64,000 nucleotides of DNA from the NCBI RefSeq assembly GCF_900231835.1, contig NZ_OCTN01000001.1, positions 868,001 to 932,000 of the forward strand. Reading direction: 5' to 3'. Under the pieces are notes generated by a model. The model made no database searches, was not told the origin of the DNA, and saw nothing but the letters and a program-made list of their open reading frames with translations. Made by a program: the position numbers and the translations under genes. Positions 46,580-54,940 of the stretch are shown piece after piece; position 1 is the stretch's first letter, and every line of letters starts with the position of its first letter. This DNA is from Pontivivens marinum. Its GTDB lineage: Bacteria > Pseudomonadota > Alphaproteobacteria > Rhodobacterales > Rhodobacteraceae.

Positions 46580-48148
46580 ATGCGCGATTTCCACCTACCC
46601 GGCCGGTCCCCTGTTTTTGCAACGAACGGCATGTGCGCAACGTCGCACCCGCTGGCCGCTGGAATTGCCATTGATACGCTAAAGCGTGGGGGAAACGCTG
46701 TGGATGCAGCCATTGCGGGGGCAGTCCTGCTGGGGCTGTGCGAACCGCAAATGACCGGATTGGGCGGCGATATGTTCGCCCTGATCGCCAAGGACGGCAC
46801 CATTCGCGGGTTGAATGCATCTGGCCGCGCACCTGCTGGCATCAGTGCCGATAAAATGCGCGCCGATGGGCACCAGACCGTTCCGACCTACGCTGTTGAG
46901 GCTGTCACCGTACCGGGCGCGGTAGACGGGTTTTGCAAGCTGTCGGCGGAGATGGGGCGTCTGGGCATGGCCGACACCCTAGGCCCTGTGATCCCCTATT
47001 TCGAAAGCGGCGTCCCAGTCGCCCCCCGTGTGGCTGATGATTGGACCAAGGCGGGCAACCTCAGCGGAATCGCGCGCGACTATTTTCTGGTGGACGGCGC
47101 AGTTCCCACGGCAGGCACGATGTTCAGCGCCGCCGGTCAGGCCGAAGTGCTACGCCAGATCGCGGATAAGGGCCGCGCAGGCTTTTACGAGGGGCCGGTC
47201 GCACAGGATATGGTTGCCTCGCTACGGGCTATGGGCGGCACACATACGCTGGCCGATTTTGCCGCCACCGATTGCGACTGGGTGGAGCCGGTCACCGGCA
47301 CCTATCGCGGAACGGAACTGGTCGAATTGCCGCCAAACGGATCAGGAGCGACCGCGCTGCTGATGCTGAACATGCTGGAGCGGTTCGACGTTGTCGCACT
47401 TGATCCCTTTGGTGCGGAGCGTGCCCATCTGGAGGCCGAGATCGCAAAGCTGGCCTACGACACCCGCAACCGCTTTATCGCGGATGCGGCGCATACAACG
47501 CGGCTGGATCACATGCTGTCGGCGCAGACGGCGCAGCAACTTGCCGCGCTGGTGAACATGGATCACGCGATGCCCGCCCCGCAGCCGCTGGCTGAACAGG
47601 TTCACAAGGATACGATCTATATCACGGTTGTAGACGGCGATGGCCTGTCCGTCAGCCTGATCTATTCGATCTTCCACAGCTTCGGGTCCGGCCTTGCCTC
47701 CACCAAATACGGGATCGGGTTCCAGAACCGCGGGGCGGGCTTCACCCTACAACAGGGACACCCGAACGAGGTTGGCCCGGGCAAGCGCCCGATGCACACC
47801 ATCATCCCCGCGATGTTCAAGCGGAACGGACGGGTCGAAATCCCCTTTGGCGTAATGGGCGGGGCCTATCAACCGAACGGTCATACGCGGTTGCTGTCCA
47901 ACCTGCTCGATTACGGCATGGACCTGCAATCGGCGATCGACGCGCCGCGCAGCTTTGGCGCGCTGGGTCCGATGGATCTGGAAAACGGCTATGCGCCTGC
48001 GGTCTGGGACGCATTGCGGGCCAAGGGCCACGCGGTGCAATCGCCCGAAACCGCAATTGGCGGTGCGCAGGCAATCCGCATCCGGCCCGATGGTGTGCTA
48101 GAAGGCGCCAGTGACCCACGTAAGGATGGCTGCGCCCTAGGCTATTGA
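46580..48148 (+). CDS. Gamma-glutamyltransferase family protein
   Basis: This 522-residue Ntn-hydrolase precursor belongs to the GGT family, which self-cleaves to expose a catalytic Thr. The nucleophile is Thr345 in VHKDTIYITVVDGDGL. Other conserved regions are ATSHPLAAGIAIDTLKRGGNAVDAAIAG at the N-terminus, EPQMTGLGGDMFALI, and GPGKRPMHTIIPAMF. There is no signal peptide, so unlike E. coli GGT it appears cytoplasmic and may act on another gamma-glutamyl or amide substrate. The ATG has GAGG 9 bases upstream (AGCGAGGTGCCCC). Upstream region has a long inverted repeat (46443-46509). Confidence 0.88.
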   Translation: MRDFHLPGRSPVFATNGMCATSHPLAAGIAIDTLKRGGNAVDAAIAGAVLLGLCEPQMTGLGGDMFALIAKDGTIRGLNASGRAPAGISADKMRADGHQTVPTYAVEAVTVPGAVDGFCKLSAEMGRLGMADTLGPVIPYFESGVPVAPRVADDWTKAGNLSGIARDYFLVDGAVPTAGTMFSAAGQAEVLRQIADKGRAGFYEGPVAQDMVASLRAMGGTHTLADFAATDCDWVEPVTGTYRGTELVELPPNGSGATALLMLNMLERFDVVALDPFGAERAHLEAEIAKLAYDTRNRFIADAAHTTRLDHMLSAQTAQQLAALVNMDHAMPAPQPLAEQVHKDTIYITVVDGDGLSVSLIYSIFHSFGSGLASTKYGIGFQNRGAGFTLQQGHPNEVGPGKRPMHTIIPAMFKRNGRVEIPFGVMGGAYQPNGHTRLLSNLLDYGMDLQSAIDAPRSFGALGPMDLENGYAPAVWDALRAKGHAVQSPETAIGGAQAIRIRPDGVLEGASDPRKDGCALGY

Positions 48149-48152
48149 GCGG

Positions 48153-48479
48153 TCAGTGCGCGACACCCGACAGGCGATAGCGTCCATCCTCCAACGTGTG
48201 GAACATCCCGCCAATATCGGGGTGATCCACAGGTTCACCACTGTCATCTGCCAACAGGTTTTGCTCTGAAACATAGGCCACATAGTAGCTGGTGTCGTTT
48301 TCGGCAAACAGGTGGTAAAAGGGCTGATCCTTGCTGGGTCGGTGCTCCTCAGGGATGGTTTCCCACCATTCGTCCGAGTTCGAAAACTCCGGATCTACAT
48401 CGAAAATGACACCGCGAAATGGATGGACGCGGTGACGCACCACATGCCCGATCGCAAATTTCGCTTCCTTAACTGTCAT
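48153..48479 (-). CDS. hspQ: HspQ, heat-shock protein/hemimethylated DNA-binding family
   Basis: A 108-residue protein of the HspQ/YccV family: KFAIGHVVRHRVHPFRGVIFDVDPEFSNSDEWWETIP, HRPSKDQPFYHLFAEND, YYVAYVSEQNLLADDSGEPV in order. HspQ binds Lon protease in E. coli and can modulate DnaA degradation. The frame is open to 48578, but the ATG at 48479 follows AAAGGA by 6 bases; the in-frame ATG at 48485 is too close to that site. Convergent with the GGT-like gene, separated by 4 bases. Confidence 0.92.
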   Translation of the reverse strand: MTVKEAKFAIGHVVRHRVHPFRGVIFDVDPEFSNSDEWWETIPEEHRPSKDQPFYHLFAENDTSYYVAYVSEQNLLADDSGEPVDHPDIGGMFHTLEDGRYRLSGVAH

Positions 48480-48657
48480 TCTCATTCCTTTCTTGTTGCA
48501 TCGGCAGTGATACGGATAACACCGCAAACTGTCCAGCGTGGGCCATTGCGCCCTATCCCTATGATTTTGACCACCCAAGACCGGTCTGATCGTGCTATGG
48601 TCCCGTCAGAGGCCTGACAAACAGGTCCGCCGAGCAGTGACAGTACAGGTGACAATA

Positions 48658-49248
48658 ATGAGGATCATCCAGTTTGCCCGCCTTGCGGGTATCGCGATGC
48701 TATGCGCGTTAGCATCATGCGGTGGCCGTGGGGATAGCGACAGCGCATCGCGCGCGGATGCCCCCCCATCTAATACATTCAACATTTGCGCGATTTTCGA
48801 CGAAAAACCGCACTGGCGCACCCATATGGAGGCCGCCGCTGCACGGTATAACACCCCCGTCCATGTCATGATGGGCATCATGTGGCGCGAAAGCCGGTTT
48901 CGCCAACATGCCAGCCCGGGCACAACATCGGCCTATGGCTATGCGCAGGCGATCAATTCGACATGGGATTGGTACAAGGACGTTACGGGAAATCGGCATG
49001 CCCGCCGCGATAACTTCGCCGATGCGGCTGATTTTGTCGGTTGGTACATGACGCAAACCGTGCGGCAAAACGGGCTGGCGACCAGTGACAGCTTTGCTCA
49101 CTACCTCGCCTATCATGAGGGGCATCGTGGCTTTACCCTTGGCACATATTGGCAAAAGGAATTTCTGCTCAATGCCGCAGCCGAGGTGCAAACCATGACG
49201 GGAACCTATCAATTACAACTAAACGGGTGCCCCAGTCGCAGAGCGTGA
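48658..49248 (+). CDS. Lytic transglycosylase (SLT) lipoprotein
   Basis: This 196-residue lipoprotein has a signal peptide with lipobox ALASC, followed by a Ser/Asp-rich linker. The SLT catalytic domain shows HVMMGIMWRESRFRQHASPGTTSAYGYAQAINSTWDWYK: the Glu of WRESRF is the expected catalytic acid, and AYGYAQ replaces the usual GLMQ. It would cut peptidoglycan strands from the periplasm. The domain continues to SFAHYLAYHEGHRGFTLGTY, a Tyr-rich late SLT-type motif. Longer frame from 48592 rejected: the ATG at 48658 has AGGTGA and starts the lipoprotein signal. Confidence 0.88.
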   Translation: MRIIQFARLAGIAMLCALASCGGRGDSDSASRADAPPSNTFNICAIFDEKPHWRTHMEAAAARYNTPVHVMMGIMWRESRFRQHASPGTTSAYGYAQAINSTWDWYKDVTGNRHARRDNFADAADFVGWYMTQTVRQNGLATSDSFAHYLAYHEGHRGFTLGTYWQKEFLLNAAAEVQTMTGTYQLQLNGCPSRRA

Positions 49249-49273
49249 TCGACGATCCGTTGACAATCGGCGT

Positions 49274-49290
49274 CAGAATGACTTTCTGAT
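49274..49290 (+). promoter_or_regulatory. Candidate autoregulatory site before the lysR gene
   Basis: TCAGAA-TGACT-TTCTGA is a perfect 6-base inverted repeat 24 bases before the ATG, overlapping a possible promoter (TTGACA at 49261-49266 with no clear -10). LysR-family operators often have this form, but binding is not shown. Confidence 0.35.
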
Positions 49291-49314
49291 GCAGATACGG
49301 AAACGGAGACTCTG

Positions 49315-50220
49315 ATGGATCGTCTGGCAGAAATGGAAGCGTTTATCGCTGTCGTGGACCAAGGTGGCTTCACCGATGCGGCGCGAAAGCTGAATATTTC
49401 GAAAAGCGCGATCTCGAAGCATGTCTCCAGCCTTGAGGCGCGATTGGGCGCGCGACTGCTAAACCGCACGACCCGTCGGGTCAGCCCAACGGAAATCGGG
49501 CTGGCCTATTATGACAAGGCCGGTCGCGTCCTGTCCGAGGCTGGCGACGCGGATGCCATGGTCACCTCCATGCAATCCGAACCCCGTGGTGAGCTGCGAT
49601 TGTCGGTTCCTGTCGGGTTCGGCACGACCCACATCTCCGAAGCAGTTGCCGCGTTCCTGCAACAGTATCGCGACGTTTCCATCCACATGACCATGGATGA
49701 CCGCTTTGTTGAGCTGGTTTCCGAGGGATTCGATCTGGCCATTCGTATCGGCAACCTGCCCGATTCCAGCCTGCGCGCGCGAAAATTAGGCGAGGCAACC
49801 GGCCTGCTGGTCGCCTCGCAGGATTATCTGGACAGACGCGGAACTCCGCAAAGCATTGAGGATCTGTCCGACCACGACTTGCTGCACTACTCGAACCTAT
49901 CCACCGGCAATTTCTGGCGTTTGGTCAGTGAGAATGGCGTGGAAAAACAGGTGCGCGCAGGCGGCAAACTGACCGCCAATAACGGTGAGGCATTGCTGCG
50001 CGCGGTTGAGGCAGGGCTAGGCATTTCAGCCGTGCCAACCTTCATCCTGCGCGATTCAATCGAGATGGGCCGCACAGTCGAAATCCTGCCCCAAGTGCGC
50101 AAACCGCTACTAGGCATCTATGCCGTCTATCCGCCCGGCCGTTTTCCACAGCCAAAGCTGCGCGCCTTTGTTGAATTCATGGCCGCACATTTCAAAAAGC
50201 AAGGCGATGTAATCTGGTAG
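49315..50220 (+). CDS. LysR-family transcriptional regulator
   Basis: A 301-residue LysR regulator. The N-terminal helix-turn-helix is MEAFIAVVDQGGFTDAARKLNISKSAISKHVSSLEARLGARLLNRTTRRVSPTEIG (in segments). The effector domain ends around residue 290. The effector is unknown. The closely adjacent polysaccharide permease gene (convergent, with 1 base between) and no divergent target gene leave the regulon unclear. The upstream inverted repeat at 49274-49290 might be its own operator. Confidence 0.92.
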   Translation: MDRLAEMEAFIAVVDQGGFTDAARKLNISKSAISKHVSSLEARLGARLLNRTTRRVSPTEIGLAYYDKAGRVLSEAGDADAMVTSMQSEPRGELRLSVPVGFGTTHISEAVAAFLQQYRDVSIHMTMDDRFVELVSEGFDLAIRIGNLPDSSLRARKLGEATGLLVASQDYLDRRGTPQSIEDLSDHDLLHYSNLSTGNFWRLVSENGVEKQVRAGGKLTANNGEALLRAVEAGLGISAVPTFILRDSIEMGRTVEILPQVRKPLLGIYAVYPPGRFPQPKLRAFVEFMAAHFKKQGDVIW

Positions 50221-50221
50221 G

Positions 50222-51040
50222 TTACTCCGTCCCGTAGCTTTGCCGTGCACGCATCGCAAACTCACCCGTGAACCCGATCGCCAGCGCGGCGAGCGTGAAG
50301 TACAGCGGATACTCAATCGACGTATATCGCGGGATATAGTTGATAAAGGCATGGCCCCGCGCCTGATCAATCGCGTGGAACAGCGGGTTCCAGCTGAAAA
50401 ACGGCAGATAGGCAGATGGCAGCGCATTGGCGACAAACATCTTACCGCTCGTGATCATCTGCGCCCGTCGATACACCTGATAAAACATCGGTATCACACT
50501 GGGCGCGAGGGGCGAGAACGCCATAAATAGCAACCCTACAGACAGACCACTGGCCCATGCCAGAAAGAATGGCAGCAGCATTCCGGCGGGATTATAAACC
50601 TCCAGATGACCACGGATCAGATAGGCCGTGCCCATAATCACGATCACCGACAGCACAACGATGTATAGCTGGTTGACCGCAGCAGCGAGGATGCTGAGCA
50701 GTGTCGATGTCTTGGCATAAAACAACATGCCTGCACTGGCATGGCCTGCACCCTTTAGGTTTTGCACGGCCTGAATATGCGCCAGATACAGGAAAATCCC
50801 CGTCATCATAAACAGCAGGAAATCACCGCGAATGACTGCCGTGCGACCGAACACCTCGAACATCACATAGAAAACAGTGAACAGCAGCAATGGCTTCATC
50901 AACAATCCGGCAAGGCCCAGCATCGACCCGCCCGTTGCCGACCGGAAGGATCGCACGATCGAGATATAGCTCAGCTCGAACAGGCTGAGGCTGGATTCCC
51001 AGAATGTTGTACTGCGGTGATATTTCTGTAGGCGGGGCAT
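50222..51040 (-). CDS. ABC-2 polysaccharide export permease (KpsM/RkpT-like)
   Basis: This 272-residue membrane protein matches the ABC-2 permease family that exports capsule or O-antigen: six hydrophobic segments (for example LLFTVFYVMFEVFG, GIFLYLAHIQAV, AAAVNQLYIVVLSVIVIMGTAYLI, and AGMLLPFFLAWASGLSVGLLFMAF) and the typical late SWNPLFHAIDQARGHAF. The partner ATPase (KpsT) is not in the window. It points away from the cysQ-kdsB-glycosyltransferase block, which begins 86 bases away on the other strand, suggesting a shared control region. The ATG at 51040 has AAGGA 9 bases upstream; longer frames are possible. Confidence 0.85.
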   Translation of the reverse strand: MPRLQKYHRSTTFWESSLSLFELSYISIVRSFRSATGGSMLGLAGLLMKPLLLFTVFYVMFEVFGRTAVIRGDFLLFMMTGIFLYLAHIQAVQNLKGAGHASAGMLFYAKTSTLLSILAAAVNQLYIVVLSVIVIMGTAYLIRGHLEVYNPAGMLLPFFLAWASGLSVGLLFMAFSPLAPSVIPMFYQVYRRAQMITSGKMFVANALPSAYLPFFSWNPLFHAIDQARGHAFINYIPRYTSIEYPLYFTLAALAIGFTGEFAMRARQSYGTE

Positions 51041-51125
51041 CGCGGCCAGTCCTTGTAAGACGACGGTAGGTATCTCATACATTAGTCGAGGGCTAAATGT
51101 CCCGCTACAGCTAAGGATGAATGCC

Positions 51126-51914
51126 ATGGACTACCAAAACGTTACCGCCACTTTCCGTAAACTCGCGCTTGAGGCAGGTGCGGTGATTATGGAAATCTAT
51201 GGCGAGGATGATTTCAACGTCCGGTCCAAAGCTGATGAAAGCCCCGTAACCGCCGCGGATGAGGCAGCAGACGCGCTGATCTCCGCTGGTTTGCGGGCTG
51301 CATTCCCCGATATCGCATTGGTGACCGAGGAACAGGCAGATACCCACGGGCAAAGCGTTTCGACCTTTATCATCGTAGACCCGCTGGACGGCACAAAGGA
51401 ATTCGTACAGCGGCGCGGTGAATTCACGGTGAACATCGCATTGGTTGAGGACGGCATCCCGACCCGCGGCATCGTCTACGCGCCCGCTGTTGGACGTCTG
51501 TTCTACACCGATGCATCCGGTCAGGCGGTTGAGGAAACCGGCGATTTCGGCACTATCGCTGGCCCAACCATCCCGATGAACGTCTCATCCGCGCAGGGCG
51601 CCCTGCGCATCGTTGCGTCGAAATCACATCGCGATGCGGCCACGGATGACTATATCGCAAAATACGAGGTGGCCGAGTTGGTCGCCGCCGGATCGTCGCT
51701 GAAATTCTGCCTCGTCGCGGCAGGAGAGGCCGATCTGTACCCCCGACTGGGTCGCACGATGGAATGGGACACGGCGGCGGGCGACGCGGTTCTGCGCGGT
51801 GCTGGCGGTACGGTTGTGCGCTTTGACGACCATACCCCGCTGGCCTATGGCAAATCCGGGTTCGAGAATCCGTTCTTCATCGCGGCACCTGCAACCCAGA
51901 AGCTGGAGCAGTAA
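51126..51914 (+). CDS. cysQ: CysQ, 3'(2'),5'-bisphosphate nucleotidase
   Basis: CysQ (262 residues) dephosphorylates PAP, the by-product of PAPS-using sulfotransferases, and so prevents its build-up. Motifs of the inositol-phosphatase fold are present: VTEEQAD, IVDPLDGTKEFVQRRGEFTVNIALVEDG, and MEWDTAAGDAVLRGAGG. Start: the ATG at 51126 has AAGG 7 bases upstream; the ATG at 51117 overlaps that site. Next to a sulfotransferase further down the same block, which gives it a specific local role (inference). Its stop overlaps the kdsB ATG (TAATG). Confidence 0.93.
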   Translation: MDYQNVTATFRKLALEAGAVIMEIYGEDDFNVRSKADESPVTAADEAADALISAGLRAAFPDIALVTEEQADTHGQSVSTFIIVDPLDGTKEFVQRRGEFTVNIALVEDGIPTRGIVYAPAVGRLFYTDASGQAVEETGDFGTIAGPTIPMNVSSAQGALRIVASKSHRDAATDDYIAKYEVAELVAAGSSLKFCLVAAGEADLYPRLGRTMEWDTAAGDAVLRGAGGTVVRFDDHTPLAYGKSGFENPFFIAAPATQKLEQ

Positions 51915-52714
51915 TGTCCGTCTTGATCCTGATCCCCGCCCGCTATGCCTCCACCCGCTATCCGGGTAAACCTCTGGTGGAATTGACCGGTGCCTCGGGT
52001 CAGTCACGGTCGCTGATCCGGCGCAGCTGGGATGCGGCACTGTCCGTTGCGGGTGCTGATCGTGTGGCGGTTGCCACCGATGATGACAGGATTGCGGATC
52101 ATGCACGCGCCTTCGGGGCCGAGGTCATCATGACCTCCACCACCGCGCGCAACGGGACGGAGCGGTGCGCCGAGGCTGTGGCCGCGCTGGACACGCCCCC
52201 CGATATCGTCGTGAACCTGCAAGGGGACGCGCCGCTGACACCACCGTGGTTTGTTGAGGATCTGATCCGCGCCATGCAGGCTGACCCTGAAATGCAGGTC
52301 GCCACCCCCGTTCTGCGCACTGATGCCGCCGCATTGCGTGGCTTCCTTGAGGATCGCCGCAACGGGCGCGTTGGCGGCACAACCGCCGTATTCGACCGCG
52401 CGGGCCGTGGGATGTATTTCTCCAAGGAGGTTATCCCCTATACCGGCCGTGAATTCGCCGATGGTGAGGAAAACCCCGTTTTCCACCATGTTGGCGTATA
52501 CGCATATCGCCCCGCCGCACTGGCCGCCTATTCCACATGGCCCGAGGGCCGTCTGGAAACGTGGGAGGGGCTGGAGCAACTGCGCTTCATGGAAAATGGC
52601 GTGCCGGTGCAGTGTGTTGAGGTTGACGCAAAGGGCCGCGCCTTTTGGGAGCTGAACAACCCTGTAGATGTTGAGCGGATCGAGGGCATCCTGCGCGATC
52701 ACGGTCTCGACTAA
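51914..52714 (+). CDS. kdsB: KdsB-type 3-deoxy-manno-octulosonate cytidylyltransferase
   Basis: This 266-residue enzyme activates Kdo to CMP-Kdo. Motifs: LILIPARYASTRYPGKPLVEL at the N-terminus, AVATDDDRIADHARAFGAEVIMT, NGTERCAEA and VNLQGDAPLTPPW. Canonical KdsB has GTDR and QGDEP at the corresponding places, so substitutions exist; activity on Kdo or on a related octulosonate or 8-amino sugar is possible. Between cysQ (overlap) and a glycosyltransferase gene (4-base gap), it fits a role in polysaccharide made here, such as a Kdo linker, rather than core lipopolysaccharide only. A second kdsB elsewhere is likely. Confidence 0.88.
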   Translation: MSVLILIPARYASTRYPGKPLVELTGASGQSRSLIRRSWDAALSVAGADRVAVATDDDRIADHARAFGAEVIMTSTTARNGTERCAEAVAALDTPPDIVVNLQGDAPLTPPWFVEDLIRAMQADPEMQVATPVLRTDAAALRGFLEDRRNGRVGGTTAVFDRAGRGMYFSKEVIPYTGREFADGEENPVFHHVGVYAYRPAALAAYSTWPEGRLETWEGLEQLRFMENGVPVQCVEVDAKGRAFWELNNPVDVERIEGILRDHGLD

Positions 52715-52718
52715 GGTC

Positions 52719-54017
52719 ATGCGACCGTCGGTCAGCGTTGTCGTTGTAAACAGGGGCCGTGAATGGTCCCTGTCGCTGACCCTACAGGCGCTGAAACGGC
52801 AACGCGGGATTACCGCAGAAATCATCGTCGTCTCTGATGCGCCGGCCCCACGGGACCTTAGCGTCACATGGCTGCGCCACGCGGATGCCAACATATCCAG
52901 CGCCCGGAATGCCGGATTGGTTGCCAGCAAAGGTGAGATCATTGCCTTTTGCGATGATGATGCCATTCCCGAACCGGACTGGCTACTGCAACTGTCAGCG
53001 GCATTTGATGCGCCTGTTATCGGCGCGGTTGGCGGGCCCGTTTTGGGCGGTAATGGCGTGCGCGTGCAATGGGGTGAAACCCGCTTTGACCGTGCGGGGC
53101 GGGATAGCCCTGATGGACCCTATGTAAAGTTGCACGGCACAAACATGGCCCTGCGGCGCACGGCCATTGCAGCGATAGGCGGCTTTGACACACGCTTCGC
53201 ATATTATCTGGATGAAACCGACATGCTGCTGCGCCTTGTACAGGCCGGGTGGCGCAACAAATGGACCGTGGGGGCGCTGGTTCACCATGCCGCTCACAGC
53301 AACGCAGTGCGCGGCGCAGGGTCCACGATTGACGGATTTCGCCAGCTAGGACGCAGTGTGGCCGCCTTTACCCTCAGCCATGCAGATGAGGGCGAGGCCG
53401 CTCTGGCCGCGCAACACTTGCAACAGGTCCAATGGCACCGCCTGCGCAAAATGCACGATATCGGTTTTTTGTCAGGCACGGGTTTCGCCCGCCGGCTAGA
53501 GGCTGTCGAACACGGGTTACAAACCCCCGCACCACGCGCCACCCAAGTGAGCATTCCCACCGCCCACGCCACACCCCCATCGCCCCCAGCAGATAGGCCC
53601 CGCATCGCATTAGCCCCGCGCATGATTGACCGGCGTACGGCTAAATCAGTGGCGCGCGATCTAAATCAAAAGGGCTTTGACGTTACGCTCATCACCCAAA
53701 CTTGGCTCAATCGCCCGATGCGCGTTCGATGGTGCCATGATGGATATTTCCATCATCGGGGTGGCCTTTTTCGCGACGGGAACCATGTGCCTAAATGGAA
53801 CAGGGCAGTGATGTGGGAATTGATACGGACAGATGCGCACCGAAGATACACACATCTAATCCTAGGCAAACGACGCGGCGGTGGAGAGATTTTTGACTTA
53901 GGTCAAAAACCTATCGACCAAAGCTCAATAAACAGAAACAATAAGTTAGAGACAGTCGCGCGCTTTGACGCTAACTTGATCTTTGACGCACTGCAACATC
54001 AGGTGGCGCGGTGTTAG
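52719..54017 (+). CDS. Family 2 glycosyltransferase with long C-terminal extension
   Basis: A 432-residue protein. The first about 230 residues form a GT-A family 2 domain: SVSVVVVNRGREWSLSLTLQAL, NISSARNAGLVASKGEIIAFCDDDAIPEPDWL (the DDD cluster is the metal-binding DxD region), and YYLDETDMLLRLVQAGW. After about residue 300 the tail (RIALAPRMIDRRTAKSVARDLNQKGF and HRRYTHLILGKRRGGGEI) does not look like a GT2 domain and grows AT-richer. It could be a small second domain or the residue of a gene fusion. ATG at 52719 directly follows the kdsB stop, with AAGG nearby. Confidence 0.83.
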   Translation: MRPSVSVVVVNRGREWSLSLTLQALKRQRGITAEIIVVSDAPAPRDLSVTWLRHADANISSARNAGLVASKGEIIAFCDDDAIPEPDWLLQLSAAFDAPVIGAVGGPVLGGNGVRVQWGETRFDRAGRDSPDGPYVKLHGTNMALRRTAIAAIGGFDTRFAYYLDETDMLLRLVQAGWRNKWTVGALVHHAAHSNAVRGAGSTIDGFRQLGRSVAAFTLSHADEGEAALAAQHLQQVQWHRLRKMHDIGFLSGTGFARRLEAVEHGLQTPAPRATQVSIPTAHATPPSPPADRPRIALAPRMIDRRTAKSVARDLNQKGFDVTLITQTWLNRPMRVRWCHDGYFHHRGGLFRDGNHVPKWNRAVMWELIRTDAHRRYTHLILGKRRGGGEIFDLGQKPIDQSSINRNNKLETVARFDANLIFDALQHQVARC

Positions 54018-54040
54018 ATGCTTTTAGAATTGGAGAAGAT

Positions 54041-54922
54041 ATGGAACGCAAGGTAACGAAAGCTGTATTTCCTGTTGCAGGGCTAGGCACGCGATTTTTG
54101 CCGGCGACCAAATCCATCCCCAAGGAAATCATGACTCTCGTGGATCGCCCGCTGATCCAGTACGCCATTGATGAGGCACGCGACGCGGGTATCAGCGATT
54201 TTATCTTCGTTACCGCACGCGGCAAGCAAAGCCTCGAAGACTATTTCGATAGTGCGCCCGAACTTGAAAGCACTTTGGCCGCAAAGGGTAAAACAGCCCT
54301 ACTTAACGAGCTAAAGCGCACCGATATGGATTCCGGTGCAATTGCCTATATCCGTCAGCGTGAGGCACTCGGTCTGGGCCATGCCGTCTGGTGTGCGCGT
54401 CGCCTGATCGGGGATGAGCCGTTTGCTGTGCTGCTGCCCGATGACGTGATTCAGGGCGGACGCAGCTGTCTGGCCGATATGATCGAAACTCATTCGGAAA
54501 CCGGCGGCAACGTGGTTGCTGCTATGGACGTACCGAACGAGATGGTTTCGTCCTACGGCATTCTGGGTGTATCCGAGGAAAACGGCGCACGTGTTAAGGT
54601 CGATCAGATGGTTGAGAAGCCGGACGTCGCCGATGCACCCTCCAACCTCGCCGTGATCGGGCGATATATCCTGACGCCACGCGTGCTGCAAAACCTGAAC
54701 AGCAAGCAACGCGGCGCCGGCAACGAAATCCAGCTAACCGATGCCATCGCAGCGGAAATTTCAGGGCCGGACGGCGTTTACGGCCAGCGGTTCGAGGGTA
54801 AGCGGTTCGATTGCGGATCAAAGGCAGGCTACCTACAGGCGACAGTTGCCTTCGGATTGGCTCGTGATGAGCTGCGTCAGGATTTGACCGACTTCCTATC
54901 CACACTCGACCTCAACGCCTAA
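54041..54922 (+). CDS. galU: GalU, UTP-glucose-1-phosphate uridylyltransferase
   Basis: GalU (293 residues) makes UDP-glucose, a precursor for exopolysaccharide and surface glycans. It has the nucleotidyltransferase motif VFPVAGLGTRFLPATKSIPKEIMTLVDRPLIQYAIDEA, AVLLPDDVI, and the late KRFDCGSKAGYLQA. The GTG at 54011 would extend it by 10 codons, but the ATG at 54041 has GGAGAA 5 bases upstream. It lies between two glycosyltransferases in the polysaccharide block, so UDP-glucose supply is probably coupled to them. Confidence 0.95.
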   Translation: MERKVTKAVFPVAGLGTRFLPATKSIPKEIMTLVDRPLIQYAIDEARDAGISDFIFVTARGKQSLEDYFDSAPELESTLAAKGKTALLNELKRTDMDSGAIAYIRQREALGLGHAVWCARRLIGDEPFAVLLPDDVIQGGRSCLADMIETHSETGGNVVAAMDVPNEMVSSYGILGVSEENGARVKVDQMVEKPDVADAPSNLAVIGRYILTPRVLQNLNSKQRGAGNEIQLTDAIAAEISGPDGVYGQRFEGKRFDCGSKAGYLQATVAFGLARDELRQDLTDFLSTLDLNA

Positions 54923-54940
54923 CCGCACGGGGCCTCCCGG

